A stretch of 33,008 bases of DNA from Bacillota bacterium (GTDB lineage Bacteria; Bacillota; Clostridia; Oscillospirales; Ruminococcaceae): NCBI GenBank assembly GCA_023391005.1, contig JAEWBS010000118.1:1-33008 (forward strand), read 5' to 3'. The position numbers were made by a program, and so were the translations under genes. Numbering within the stretch: the first letter of the stretch is position 1; every line of letters begins with the position of its first letter. A model generated the notes under the pieces. The model was not told where the DNA came from, made no database searches, and saw only the letters and a list, made by a program, of their open reading frames with translations. Positions 5,139 through 13,340 of this stretch are shown one piece after another.

Positions 5139-6737
5139 ATGGATAATAACAGTGGATGGTTTCGATTAGAGCTAGAGAAAACCCTATGTGAGGCAGACCG
5201 ACAGAACCAGCAGATTAAGCGCAAGCAACCTCAAACGCCTTCTCCCAGTGCCTATAGGAGCAGTCAGCCGATAACCGCCGAGGCGCCCCGCCCAAGTGTA
5301 CCCCCCACAAGAACAGCGAGTCCGGATGTAGCCCGCCCGAATGCTTCTGCGAGCGCTCCACCGATGGCTGCCGAAACACCCCGCCCAAACGGAACACCCG
5401 CAATACCAACGCGCGCAGACATATTGCATTCGCAGACGGTGGGCGTACGGGGACCTGTTCTGATGCAGGACACCGTGCTGCATGAAACCTTAGAGACGTT
5501 TGTATTCTCCACCACGCTTCCGCGGCGCATACATACAAAAGGTTACGGCGCCTTTGGTCATTTTCGCACCACCCACTCAATGAAGGAATACACCGAAGCC
5601 GAATTTTTGCAAACACCCGGTCAACAGGTGCCGGTGGCGGTGCGTTTCTCTCTGGCGTCAAGCAACGAAGGAACGCCGGATACTTTAAGAAACGTACGCG
5701 GGTTTAGCACCCGGTTTTATACCGATAAGGGCATCTTCGACCTACTCTGCAACCATCTCCCGGTCTTTTTTATACGCGATGCGATTAATGTGCCGGATGT
5801 CATCAGCCGTCTTTCGCCCTCCCCGGTGAATAATCTGGCCGATTCGGAGCGGTTTTGGAGTCTGTTCGCCAAATATCCCGAGGCAACCAATATGCTGGTA
5901 TGGTTTTTTTCGGATTTGGGAACGATCAAAAGCTTGCGCCATATCCGGGGGTACAGTGTGAGCACCTATGTCTGGCGCAATGCGCAGGGTGTTCGGCGCT
6001 ATGTAAAATATACCTGGTTTCCTATGGCGGGGCAGGAATACATCAGCCGGCAGGAGGCCCAGCAGTTGGCTTGCAAAGATCCGGACATCGCCGGACGCGA
6101 TCTCTATGACAGCATCGCGCAGGGTAAGGCTGTCGAATACGAGCTACGCGTACAGCTGATGAATCCCGAGGATGCAAAGACGCTCCCGTTTGACCCTTTG
6201 GACGATACCAAACTGTGGGACGAAACCCAATACCCCTATTTGCCCGTCGGGCGAATGGTTTTAAACCGCAACCCGGACAATTTTGCCGAGCAGGTCGATA
6301 AACTGGCCTTTAACCCGGCAAATTTGCTTCCCGGGCTGGAGTTTTCTGATGACAAGATATTGCAGGGACGCACGTTTATTTATTCGGATGCGCAGCGCCA
6401 TCGGCTGGGACCCAATTATCGTGATATTCCCGTCAACAAACAGCCGGGATGGACCCCCGCATCGATGGTATCCAGCGGAGAAGGTCGGCAGATCGCCGGT
6501 GAAATTATGCGCGCTGAAATCCCGAACCCGGATAACTTTACGCAGGCGGGCCAGAGATACGCGGCGTTGTCTGAGGCGGAGAAAAAGAGTCTGGCGGATA
6601 ACATTGCGTCGGAGCTGGTGGCGGCACAGCCTGACACCCAGCGCGTCGTCTTGGGGCATGTGGCGCAAGCCTCGCCCGCGCTCGCGCAGGCGATCAGGGA
6701 CCAAATGCCTTTGTACGCCAATACGGTGGGGAAATAG
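5139..6737 (+). CDS. katA: Heme catalase with Pro-rich N-terminal extension
   Basis: A 532-residue monofunctional heme catalase that disproportionates hydrogen peroxide to water and oxygen in the cytoplasm. Catalytic His is in RRIHTKGYGAFGHF (H132). The distal Asn is in DLLCNHLPVFF (N205; the usual GNN/T motif reads CNH, but the catalytic first Asn is kept). The proximal heme-ligand block is RTFIYSDAQRHRLGPNY (R411, Y415). FFSDLGTIKSLRHIRGYSV matches the usual SDRGxPxxxRHMxGY. The catalase core begins near residue 93; residues 27-90 are an unusual Pro/Ala/Arg-rich low-complexity extension with AEAPRPS and AETPRPN repeats. RBS GGAGG is 7 nt upstream of the ATG. Regulation by PerR is likely from the upstream box. 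The gene symbol is by family only. Confidence 0.93.
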   Translation: MDNNSGWFRLELEKTLCEADRQNQQIKRKQPQTPSPSAYRSSQPITAEAPRPSVPPTRTASPDVARPNASASAPPMAAETPRPNGTPAIPTRADILHSQTVGVRGPVLMQDTVLHETLETFVFSTTLPRRIHTKGYGAFGHFRTTHSMKEYTEAEFLQTPGQQVPVAVRFSLASSNEGTPDTLRNVRGFSTRFYTDKGIFDLLCNHLPVFFIRDAINVPDVISRLSPSPVNNLADSERFWSLFAKYPEATNMLVWFFSDLGTIKSLRHIRGYSVSTYVWRNAQGVRRYVKYTWFPMAGQEYISRQEAQQLACKDPDIAGRDLYDSIAQGKAVEYELRVQLMNPEDAKTLPFDPLDDTKLWDETQYPYLPVGRMVLNRNPDNFAEQVDKLAFNPANLLPGLEFSDDKILQGRTFIYSDAQRHRLGPNYRDIPVNKQPGWTPASMVSSGEGRQIAGEIMRAEIPNPDNFTQAGQRYAALSEAEKKSLADNIASELVAAQPDTQRVVLGHVAQASPALAQAIRDQMPLYANTVGK

Positions 6738-6784
6738 CCCTAAAAGTTAGTGGATATATATCAAACAGCTATAAAATTCGTTCG

Positions 6785-6836
6785 GTATGTCCTACGTGAA
6801 AACGCAGGACATACGCCGTTTTAAGGGTCTTTTGCG
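6785..6836 (+). repeat. Dispersed stem-loop repeat, copy 1
   Basis: GTATGTCCTACGT (6785-6797) and ACGCAGGACATAC (6802-6814) form a 13-position stem with one mismatch around a GAAA loop. TTCGGTATGT precedes it and CGCCGTTTTAAGGGTCTTTT follows it. A second copy with the same flanks is at 17254-17303. It lies 48 nt after the catalase stop and may act as its terminator. Confidence 0.75.
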
Positions 6837-7111
6837 CCTGAAAAGGCTATAAAAAGATGGGGGTTATGAATGCCCTCAGAGCATTTTTGACGATATGGAG
6901 GGAATTTTGAATCGCCATGCCGTCACATCTAATTTGCAGGAGCGGATTGCGCGGCAAGGCAGCGCAATCAAAATTGGGGAAGGCCGGACGATGATTTTTA
7001 ATCGTTTAATTTTAACAAAAAATATGCTAAACTGATACTGCGCAAATAAAAAACCAACAAGCAAAGTTGCCAATAGCACAACAAATAGTCAATAAATAAA
7101 AAACAAAGGCG
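6837..7111. other. Intergenic stretch upstream of the LacI gene
   Basis: No gene seen. It holds an inverted repeat GATTGCGC (6945-6952) / GCGCAATC (6962-6969). A weak promoter candidate, TTAACA (7012-7017) with a 16-bp spacer and GATACT (7034-7039), lies before the LacI-type regulator. Confidence 0.4.
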
Positions 7112-8230
7112 GTGGGTGCTATTAAAAAAATAAAAGTTACTGCCAAAGATGTGGCAAAGCGTGCGGGTGTTTCCGCTGCCACCGTGTCAATGATTTTAAA
7201 CGGCAAAAGCAGCAGTAAATTTCCTGAGAAGACCTGCCGCCGCGTTATAGATGCCTGTAATGAGTTGGGCTATGTCCGAAATGGCGCTTTCAAAACAGCG
7301 GCGCTTGACGATAAGGTATTGGTTGCGATTACGCCGACGCTTTCAAATTTGTACTATGTGCATATGGTCGAGGCAATGCAGCGCAGAGCGAAGGAATTAG
7401 GGTATTCCCTGTTAGCGTTTGACACGTTCCGAGAGATCCCGCAGGAAACCCGGATTATGCAGATTTGCAGCCAATTCCCCTTTAGGGGTGTATTTTTCCT
7501 CTACCCGCCGGAAAATAACATGTTGCTGCAACAGGTGGGGTGGTCAAAGCCTGTCATCCATATCTACGACAAGGGCGTTCATAATAACGCGGATATTCTT
7601 GAATTAGATGGCTTTCGTGTGGGCGCTATTATCGGTGAATACTTGATTAAACTCGGTCATGAACGCATCGCTTTTATCACGTCCACCTTTGAAACAAAAC
7701 AGGTAACGCGAATTCGCCGGCTAGAAGGGTTACGCTCTGTATACGAGGCCCACGATTTCGACCCGGCCCAAAGCGTCATGGCCTGCTCGCCGGAGTTGGA
7801 GTTGGCGGAGGCAAAGGTGGTGCCGGAAGGATATGAGTTAGGCTATTTAATGGCGAAACGATTGATTGAACGCAACGAAGATGTGACGGCATTTGTTGCG
7901 GTCAACGACATGATAGCCATTGGTGTTATGGACGCGATCATAGATACGGGCAAGCGCATTCCCGACGATTATTCGGTGTGTGGCTGTGACAACACAAGCG
8001 TCTCGAAATATAAGGGTATCTCATTGACTTCAGTAGAAAGCTACGCAAGGCAGACCGGGCGGGAGGCTGTGGATATTCTGGTTCGGAAGATTGAGGGTGG
8101 AAGCCATCTTTCTGAACTTGAAGACAGCCCGGACGGCATTACCCGTGTAGAGTATTTCCCGAAGCTCATTATCCGAAAGAGTACAGGCCCCAGAGAGAAA
8201 AGGATTTCGATTCAAGCAAAAAACGATTAG
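7112..8230 (+). CDS. LacI-family transcriptional regulator
   Basis: 372 residues. The N-terminal LacI helix-turn-helix is VTAKDVAKRAGVSAATVSMI (about residues 9-28) followed by the hinge-region LNGKSSSKFPEKTCRRV and CNELGYVRN. The rest is a periplasmic-binding-protein-like effector domain (VLVAITPTLSNLYYVHMVEA, IGEYLIKLGHERIAFIT, FVAVNDMIAIGVMDAI, VCGCDNTSVS). The GTG start at 7112 is only 2 nt after AAAGG; a non-standard ATT at 7121 would be better spaced, so the start is uncertain. It lies upstream of and parallel to the dehydrogenase/TRAP island and most likely controls it in response to the transported compound or a metabolite. A terminator at 8245-8280 separates the two. Confidence 0.93.
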   Translation: MGAIKKIKVTAKDVAKRAGVSAATVSMILNGKSSSKFPEKTCRRVIDACNELGYVRNGAFKTAALDDKVLVAITPTLSNLYYVHMVEAMQRRAKELGYSLLAFDTFREIPQETRIMQICSQFPFRGVFFLYPPENNMLLQQVGWSKPVIHIYDKGVHNNADILELDGFRVGAIIGEYLIKLGHERIAFITSTFETKQVTRIRRLEGLRSVYEAHDFDPAQSVMACSPELELAEAKVVPEGYELGYLMAKRLIERNEDVTAFVAVNDMIAIGVMDAIIDTGKRIPDDYSVCGCDNTSVSKYKGISLTSVESYARQTGREAVDILVRKIEGGSHLSELEDSPDGITRVEYFPKLIIRKSTGPREKRISIQAKND

Positions 8231-8244
8231 CGATGATCTGTTAT

Positions 8245-8280
8245 AAAGCCGGGAACAGTGCACAGTTTCCCGGCTTTTAA
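8245..8280 (+). terminator. Terminator of the LacI-family gene
   Basis: AAAGCCGGGAA (8245-8255) pairs perfectly with TTCCCGGCTTT (8267-8277) around an 11-nt loop, followed by TTTAATTG. Confidence 0.85.
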
Positions 8281-8332
8281 TTGTGCAAAACAGAGGAAGT
8301 TTTATAAAATTGGAACCTTCAATAAATTGTTT

Positions 8333-8347
8333 AGTAAATAGTTTACT
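8333..8347. promoter_or_regulatory. Palindromic operator candidate for the LacI-family regulator
   Basis: AGTAAA-TAG-TTTACT is a perfect 6+6 palindrome. The half-site TTTAGTAAA recurs at 8433-8441, and TTTACT-type half-sites occur at 8455-8460 and 8468-8473. The cluster lies in the 480-bp region between the regulator and the dehydrogenase, the natural place for its operators. Confidence 0.5.
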
Positions 8348-8432
8348 GCTCTTAAATGCAGTATTTGTACCTTGAAAAAGACCTGCATAAGAAAATGCGC
8401 GTTAGTTTTTATAATTTTGAATGCAGAAAAAG

Positions 8433-8473
8433 TTTAGTAAATTTTATGCGCTATTTTACTTAATTGTTTACTT
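8433..8473. promoter_or_regulatory. Second cluster of TTTAGTAAA-like half-sites
   Basis: Contains TTTAGTAAA (8433-8441), TTTTACTTAA (8454-8463) and GTTTACTT (8467-8474). The half-site matches the palindrome at 8333-8347 and could support looping or multi-site binding upstream of the promoter at 8518. Confidence 0.4.
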
Positions 8474-8517
8474 GATTTGCATGCAATAAACGCAAAAAGG
8501 GTGTCTTAAGATTACGT

Positions 8518-8546
8518 TTGCATAACTTTTGCCGAGCAGTTATGAT
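8518..8546 (+). promoter_or_regulatory. Promoter for the dehydrogenase/TRAP island
   Basis: TTGCAT (8518-8523), a 17-bp spacer and TATGAT (8541-8546) give a good vegetative promoter. Predicted start is near 8553, leaving a leader of about 175 nt before the dehydrogenase. Confidence 0.55.
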
Positions 8547-8728
8547 CGCTATAAAGAAATATGAAATCCATTTATGGCCTTCATATTGATCAAATTAAGA
8601 GCGCCTCATATCCGCGTTTATATGAGCCATGCAGGATTAAGATAATGTCAATTTCCTGTTGAGAGACATATTCACACTGATTCTATCGACGCGGTAGGGA
8701 TACGTCTATGATGTGGGAGTCTGATGAT

Positions 8729-10090
8729 ATGAAAATGCCGAAGAAGCCGATGGAATTGAATGCGTATCTGAACCAGCGCTTTACTTGCGACTGCGGCAAG
8801 GAACATTATGCGGCCCTTCGGGCTGTCCGCGTGGGTGAGAATGCCCTGAATGAGCTCCCGAAGCTCGTCAAGGCCATGGGCTTTAAGAGCCTGTACCTCA
8901 TCAGCGATCCCATCACCTATGGAATCGCCGGCGAGAAATGCGTCAGGATTCTGGCGGATTCCGGGATCCAGCATCAAATCATCCAGCTGTCCCATCTGGG
9001 CTTTGACGAGGCGACCTTGGGTGAACTGACCATCAACATGCCTGTAGATTGTGATCTCGTGGTTGCAGTAGGCACCGGCACCATCAATGATATGACCCGC
9101 TACTTTAGCTTTAAAATGGGCTGTCCCTTTTTCACCGTGGCGACCGCCGCCCCCATGGATGGCTTTGCCTCCAGCATTGCCGCCATTCAGGTTAATCACC
9201 TGAAGACCACGTTCGACGCTCAGACGCCTACCGCCATCATCGGTGACACCGAGATACTAAAAGACGCCCCCTACCACATGATCGCCGCAGGTCTGGGCGA
9301 CCTGTTGGGCAAGTTCACCTGCCTGTGCGATTGGAAATTGGCCAAGGTCATCAACGGCGAGCACTATTGCGGCAATATCGTGGAATTAGTCGAAAGCTGC
9401 GTCCGGAATGTGCTGTCCAGCGCCGACAAGGTCACCGAGCGGGACCCCGAGACGCTGGGCGACGTCATGAATGGTTTGGTTCTGGCCGGTGTTGCCATGA
9501 GCTTGTATGGCAACTCCCGCCCCGCTTCCGGCTGTGAGCACCATATGTCCCATTACTGGGAGATGATTTTTGAACAGGCTGGCAAGCGCCCCGTGCCCCA
9601 CGGCACGCAGGTGGGGGTGGGCACCGTATTGATTCTTAAACTGGTCGAGAAGCTGCAAAAGACCGATGTGGACTTTAATGCCGCCCGTGTTGCGGCTAAG
9701 TCTTATGATCCCGCCAAGTGGGAAGACGCCATCCGTGCAGCCTACGGCCCCGCCGCAGAGGGCGTCATCGCAATGGAGGCCAAGACCCAAAAGAACGGGA
9801 CAAATGCCCGTCTGGCCCGTATCGACACCATAGAGGCGCGTTGGGACGAGATTGTGGCATTGTTGGCCGATCTGCCTTCCTCAGAAGAAATAATGAACAT
9901 CCTGCACGCCTTGAATTCTCCTTGTTTGCCCGGCGAAATTGGGGTGGACCACGACCTGCTCAAGCGAACCTTTTTGTACTGCAAAGAGGTGCGCGCCCGC
10001 TATACCATCCTCCAAATGGTTTGGGATCTGGGCCTGTTGGATATCCTGTCCGATGAGGTCATAGCCGACCTTGAGGACACCGTTACTTAA
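8729..10090 (+). CDS. Iron-containing-ADH superfamily, sn-glycerol-1-phosphate dehydrogenase (AraM/EgsA)-like
   Basis: 453 residues; start set at ATG 8729, 9 nt after GGGAG, rather than the ATG at 8708, which has a poorer RBS. The family matches are strong. VAVGTGTINDMTRY (113-125) is the NAD(P)-binding loop. TVATAAPMDGFASSIAAI and GLGDLLGKFTCLCDWKLA (189-205) follow, with the metal-binding Asp191. SRPASGCEHHMSHYWEM (263-279) and PHGTQVGVGT (290-299) supply the His ligands. AraM-type enzymes reduce dihydroxyacetone phosphate to sn-glycerol-1-phosphate or run in reverse. As first gene ahead of a TRAP transporter and a PHP hydrolase, a catabolic polyol- or glycerol-phosphate oxidation is plausible. 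The true substrate is not shown by sequence. Confidence 0.85.
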   Translation: MKMPKKPMELNAYLNQRFTCDCGKEHYAALRAVRVGENALNELPKLVKAMGFKSLYLISDPITYGIAGEKCVRILADSGIQHQIIQLSHLGFDEATLGELTINMPVDCDLVVAVGTGTINDMTRYFSFKMGCPFFTVATAAPMDGFASSIAAIQVNHLKTTFDAQTPTAIIGDTEILKDAPYHMIAAGLGDLLGKFTCLCDWKLAKVINGEHYCGNIVELVESCVRNVLSSADKVTERDPETLGDVMNGLVLAGVAMSLYGNSRPASGCEHHMSHYWEMIFEQAGKRPVPHGTQVGVGTVLILKLVEKLQKTDVDFNAARVAAKSYDPAKWEDAIRAAYGPAAEGVIAMEAKTQKNGTNARLARIDTIEARWDEIVALLADLPSSEEIMNILHALNSPCLPGEIGVDHDLLKRTFLYCKEVRARYTILQMVWDLGLLDILSDEVIADLEDTVT

Positions 10091-10210
10091 AAAGGCGGTT
10101 TTAACCAAGCCCGCTATGCCGCCGCTTTACCGATATAATACCGTGACATCTGTTGAAACACGCGTTTTACCTTCGCGTTAAAAGGTAGGGCTATTGCGGC
10201 TCTCGGATGA

Positions 10211-10225
10211 ACCCGTAGGATACGG
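10211..10225. other. Small hairpin in the leader before dctP
   Basis: CCCGTA-GGA-TACGGG lies about 110 nt before the dctP start, in the 241-bp gap after the dehydrogenase gene. TTGACA occurs at 10289-10294, but no well-spaced -10 follows, so a separate promoter for the TRAP genes is uncertain. Confidence 0.35.
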
Positions 10226-10331
10226 GAATCAGCATGATACTTCATAATAAACCAGCAGAGAAGGGGGCGCTTTATCCACCCAAAAACGTTGACACGGCGT
10301 ATATATAAAAATTAAAAGAGGGGTTAATTGT

Positions 10332-11378
10332 ATGAAAAAGTTGTTTACACTTACACTGGCGCTGACCATGTCGCTATGTCTGGTGGCCTGCGGCGGTAAG
10401 ACCGCGGCCTCCGCGCCCGGCAGCAGCACGCCCGAAGCCAGCAGCAAAGAAGCTGCCAAGCCCATCGTCATCAGCCTGTCCAACGCCTACAGTGATATGG
10501 ATCAGGTCAACGTGGAATTGAAGGCTGCCGCCGGTCGCATCTCCGAGCGTACCAAGGGTCTTGTCGATCTCAAGGTCTATCCCAACAATACGCTTGGCAC
10601 CCCTGCTGACGCCGTTGAGGCCATCAGAAGCGACGCGCCGCTGCTGTATGTAACCGCCTTCAGTCAGTGGGAAGACTCCTATCCCGATGCCTGTGCCATT
10701 CAGGCCGGCTTTGTGTTTGATTCCGCCGAGGAGTGCGTGCGCTTCTATGATACCGATCTGTTTGACGAAATCGTCGCCAATCTGGACGCTGTGAACATTC
10801 ATTGCATCAATGTCAGCTTTACCGCCGGTATGCGGCATGTTCTTGGCAAGAAGCAGATTAAGACCCCCGCGGATATCAAGGGCCTGAAGCTGCGCGTCCC
10901 CGGCTCCTCCCCCTATCTGGACTGCTTCAACTCCTTGGGCGCCAGCCCCATGGCAATGCCCTCCTCCGAGCAGATCAGCGCGCTGTCCGCCGGTACGATC
11001 GACGCCGTCGACCAGTCCATCAGCCTGATCTACAGCACCAAGACCTATGAGCTTGTCAAGGAATGTACGCTGCTTGCGCAGATGCCGCTTGCGGACGGCC
11101 TGTATTGCAGCACCACCTTCTGGAACAGCCTACCCGAAGAGTACCGCAACATCATCGAGGAAGAGCTCCACGCCGCCGGTCAGAATTATTACAAGTATTC
11201 CATGGAGAACGAGGCGATCATGCGTGCCGAGATGGAGAAAGCCGGCGTCCATTTTTATGATGTGGACCGCGCGCCTTTTGCCGCGCTTGCTCAGGAGAAC
11301 GTCTTGAAGTATGGCATCGGCCAGAAGGTGCTTGATACCGTTGCTCAGATTCGCGCCGACATCGCGGCCGGCAAGTAA
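10332..11378 (+). CDS. dctP: TRAP transporter solute-binding lipoprotein, DctP family
   Basis: 348 residues. A lipoprotein signal peptide with lipobox LVAC places the modified Cys at residue 20, then a Ser/Ala/Pro-rich linker. The mature part shows DctP-family features: VNVELKAAAGRISERTKGLVDLKVYPNNTLG, the TPADIKGLKLRVPGSSPYLDCFNSLGASPMAMPSSE stretch read in parts, and LSAGTIDAVDQSISLI. The Arg in LRVPGSS is the position that in this family contacts the ligand carboxylate, so an organic acid or other anionic substrate is expected. RBS AAGAGGGG precedes the ATG. DctQ and DctM follow, with a hairpin between dctP and dctQ. Confidence 0.93.
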   Translation: MKKLFTLTLALTMSLCLVACGGKTAASAPGSSTPEASSKEAAKPIVISLSNAYSDMDQVNVELKAAAGRISERTKGLVDLKVYPNNTLGTPADAVEAIRSDAPLLYVTAFSQWEDSYPDACAIQAGFVFDSAEECVRFYDTDLFDEIVANLDAVNIHCINVSFTAGMRHVLGKKQIKTPADIKGLKLRVPGSSPYLDCFNSLGASPMAMPSSEQISALSAGTIDAVDQSISLIYSTKTYELVKECTLLAQMPLADGLYCSTTFWNSLPEEYRNIIEEELHAAGQNYYKYSMENEAIMRAEMEKAGVHFYDVDRAPFAALAQENVLKYGIGQKVLDTVAQIRADIAAGK

Positions 11379-11421
11379 CGCCACAGCTTTTTAACACCAA
11401 TTTTGTAGTAGACTGACGTGT

Positions 11422-11459
11422 ATAGTCTGAGGGGGCTGCAAAAAGTTTCCTCAGACTAT
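11422..11459 (+). promoter_or_regulatory. Intercistronic hairpin between dctP and dctQ
   Basis: ATAGTCTGAGG (11422-11432) pairs perfectly with CCTCAGACTAT (11449-11459). Extra G-U pairs next to the stem shorten the loop. No U-run follows, so it is more likely an mRNA-stabilising or partial-attenuation structure that lets the binding protein be made in excess over the membrane subunits. Confidence 0.7.
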
Positions 11460-11528
11460 GATTTCATAAGACGGATAAGGGATGCCTGATAAAGTACAGG
11501 TGTCCATCCTAACGAAACGAGGAACCTT

Positions 11529-12023
11529 ATGAAAAAAATCGTTGCCTTTTTCAGGGACGGAACAGCGGAAGAATGGATGGGACAGGTGATGGTCGTTCTG
11601 GTCCTTGTGCCTGTTATCGTCAACATATTTTCGCGTACCGTCTTAAACCATTATTCCACCACGCTTGAGACCATCGCGCTGGCGGCTTATGTCTGGATCG
11701 GCTATGCCGGCTTCGGATATCTGTATAAGAAAGACGCCCATGTGGATGTTAAGTTTGTCCAAAAGCTGTTGCCGCAGGTCGGACAGCAGATTGTAGATAT
11801 CCTCCGCGATATTTTTGTTCTTGTATTTTCGGTTTTTATCACCTATTGGGGCATCAAGCTGTGTAAGAGCGGGCTGACCCGTGTGGTCACCGGCACAAAG
11901 ATTCCTTATTTTTTCCTGTATCTGTCCATTGTGGTCGGTTTCTTCAGCGGGGCGGTGCGCAGCCTGTGGTCGCTGCTGGGCCGTATCTTTAAGCGCAATA
12001 AAGAGGGGAGGGGCGCCGAATGA
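11529..12023 (+). CDS. dctQ: TRAP transporter small membrane subunit, DctQ family
   Basis: 164 residues with four predicted membrane segments (about 18-36, 46-66, 90-110 and 128-148). It shows the family pattern NIFSRTVLNHYSTTLETIALAAYVWIGYAGFGYLYKKDAHVDV, read in parts: an N/R-F-xxxxxxW/T-EExx-like helix followed by the K/G-x-H-V/I-x-V motif. It forms the small fused membrane partner of DctM in the sodium-driven TRAP complex. RBS GAGGAA lies close to the ATG, and its stop overlaps the dctM start by 4 nt (ATGA). Confidence 0.92.
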   Translation: MKKIVAFFRDGTAEEWMGQVMVVLVLVPVIVNIFSRTVLNHYSTTLETIALAAYVWIGYAGFGYLYKKDAHVDVKFVQKLLPQVGQQIVDILRDIFVLVFSVFITYWGIKLCKSGLTRVVTGTKIPYFFLYLSIVVGFFSGAVRSLWSLLGRIFKRNKEGRGAE

Positions 12024-13312
12024 ATTTTCTCACATGGCTGCCTCTGATTTTGGTATTCGTTCTGCTGGCCTTTCGCATCCCCGTATGCGCTGCCTTTATC
12101 AGCGGGGCCGTCGTCTATTTTACATTTATCGCGCCGGAAATGCCGCTGAACATCGTGCTGTCCAAGATGGTCACCTCCGGTATGAACTTTAACCTGATGG
12201 CTATCCCGTTTTTTATTACGGCGGGCCTGCTGATGAACTATACCGGCATTACCACTCGTATGATGCGGTTTGCCGATCTGTTGGTGGGACACATGTGGGG
12301 CGGCTTGGCGCAGGTAAACGTGCTGCTGTCCACGTTGATGGGCGGTCTGTGCGGCTCCTCCAACGCGGATGCCGCCATGCAGTGCAAGATGCTGGTGCCC
12401 GAAATGGAAAAGCGCGGCTTTAATCGCGCCTTTTCCGCCGCTGTCACCGCCAACTCCGCGCTGATCTCCCCGATGATTCCCCCCGGCGTCATGCTGATTC
12501 TATACGCTTCTATTACGGAAAATTCGGTGCTGGATATGTTTATGGCCGGCTACCTGCCCGGCTTGCTGATGTGCGTTTGCATGATGGTCGCCGTGAACTA
12601 CGTCTCCCACCGCGACGGGTATAAGCCCCTGCGTGAAAAGCGCGCCACGCTCAAAGAGATTATTCTAGGCTTGGTCGACTGCTTCTGGGCCGTGGTGATG
12701 ATCGTCGTGCTGATTGTCGGCCTGCGCTTTGGCATCGTCACCGCCACCGAGGGCGGCGCTATCCTCTGCTTGCTGTGCGTCTTTGTGGGGATGTTCATCT
12801 ACAAGGAGCTTCACGTCTCCGACTTTAAGATGATCTTTCTCGAGGCGTTCATCTCCATCGCCAATGTGTTTGGCATCATCATCTCCGCCACGGTTTTCGG
12901 CCTGTATTTAACCTATGCGCAGGTGCCCCAGATGATCACGACGTTTGTGATGGGCATCACCAATAGCCCCATCGTCTTTCTGATGATGGTAAACATCATG
13001 CTGCTTATCATGGGCATGCTGGTGGACAGCTCCGCCATCCTGATGATCGCGGGCCCCCTGCTGTACCCCATGGCCATCGGCTTTGGCATCAATCCCATCC
13101 ATTTTGGCATCATGATCATCCTCAACCTGTCTATCGGCGCTGTCACACCGCCCTTTGGCGCAACCATGTATCAGTGCTGCAACCTATGCCATATTGAAAT
13201 CCCGGATTTTCTCAAACAGGGAAAAGAGCTGCTCGTATCGCTGCTTATCACCCTGCTGCTGATCACATTCATTCCCGGTATCTCGACGCTGCTCCCCTCG
13301 CTGCTTAACTGA
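12020..13312 (+). CDS. dctM: TRAP transporter large permease, DctM family
   Basis: 430 residues, about 12 membrane segments, the usual length for DctM. Recognisable family blocks are LLVGHMWGGLAQVNVLLSTLMGGLCGSSNADAA, ANSALISPMIPPGVMLILYASITENSVLDMFMAGYLPGLL, and the late INPIHFGIMIILNLSIGAVTPPFGATMYQCC (each read in parts). It carries the sodium and substrate sites that accept ligand from DctP. Start overlaps dctQ by 4 nt. The next gene follows after 28 nt. Confidence 0.95.
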   Translation: MNFLTWLPLILVFVLLAFRIPVCAAFISGAVVYFTFIAPEMPLNIVLSKMVTSGMNFNLMAIPFFITAGLLMNYTGITTRMMRFADLLVGHMWGGLAQVNVLLSTLMGGLCGSSNADAAMQCKMLVPEMEKRGFNRAFSAAVTANSALISPMIPPGVMLILYASITENSVLDMFMAGYLPGLLMCVCMMVAVNYVSHRDGYKPLREKRATLKEIILGLVDCFWAVVMIVVLIVGLRFGIVTATEGGAILCLLCVFVGMFIYKELHVSDFKMIFLEAFISIANVFGIIISATVFGLYLTYAQVPQMITTFVMGITNSPIVFLMMVNIMLLIMGMLVDSSAILMIAGPLLYPMAIGFGINPIHFGIMIILNLSIGAVTPPFGATMYQCCNLCHIEIPDFLKQGKELLVSLLITLLLITFIPGISTLLPSLLN

Positions 13313-13340
13313 AAGTTTCCTGTTTGAAACGAGGCATTTT

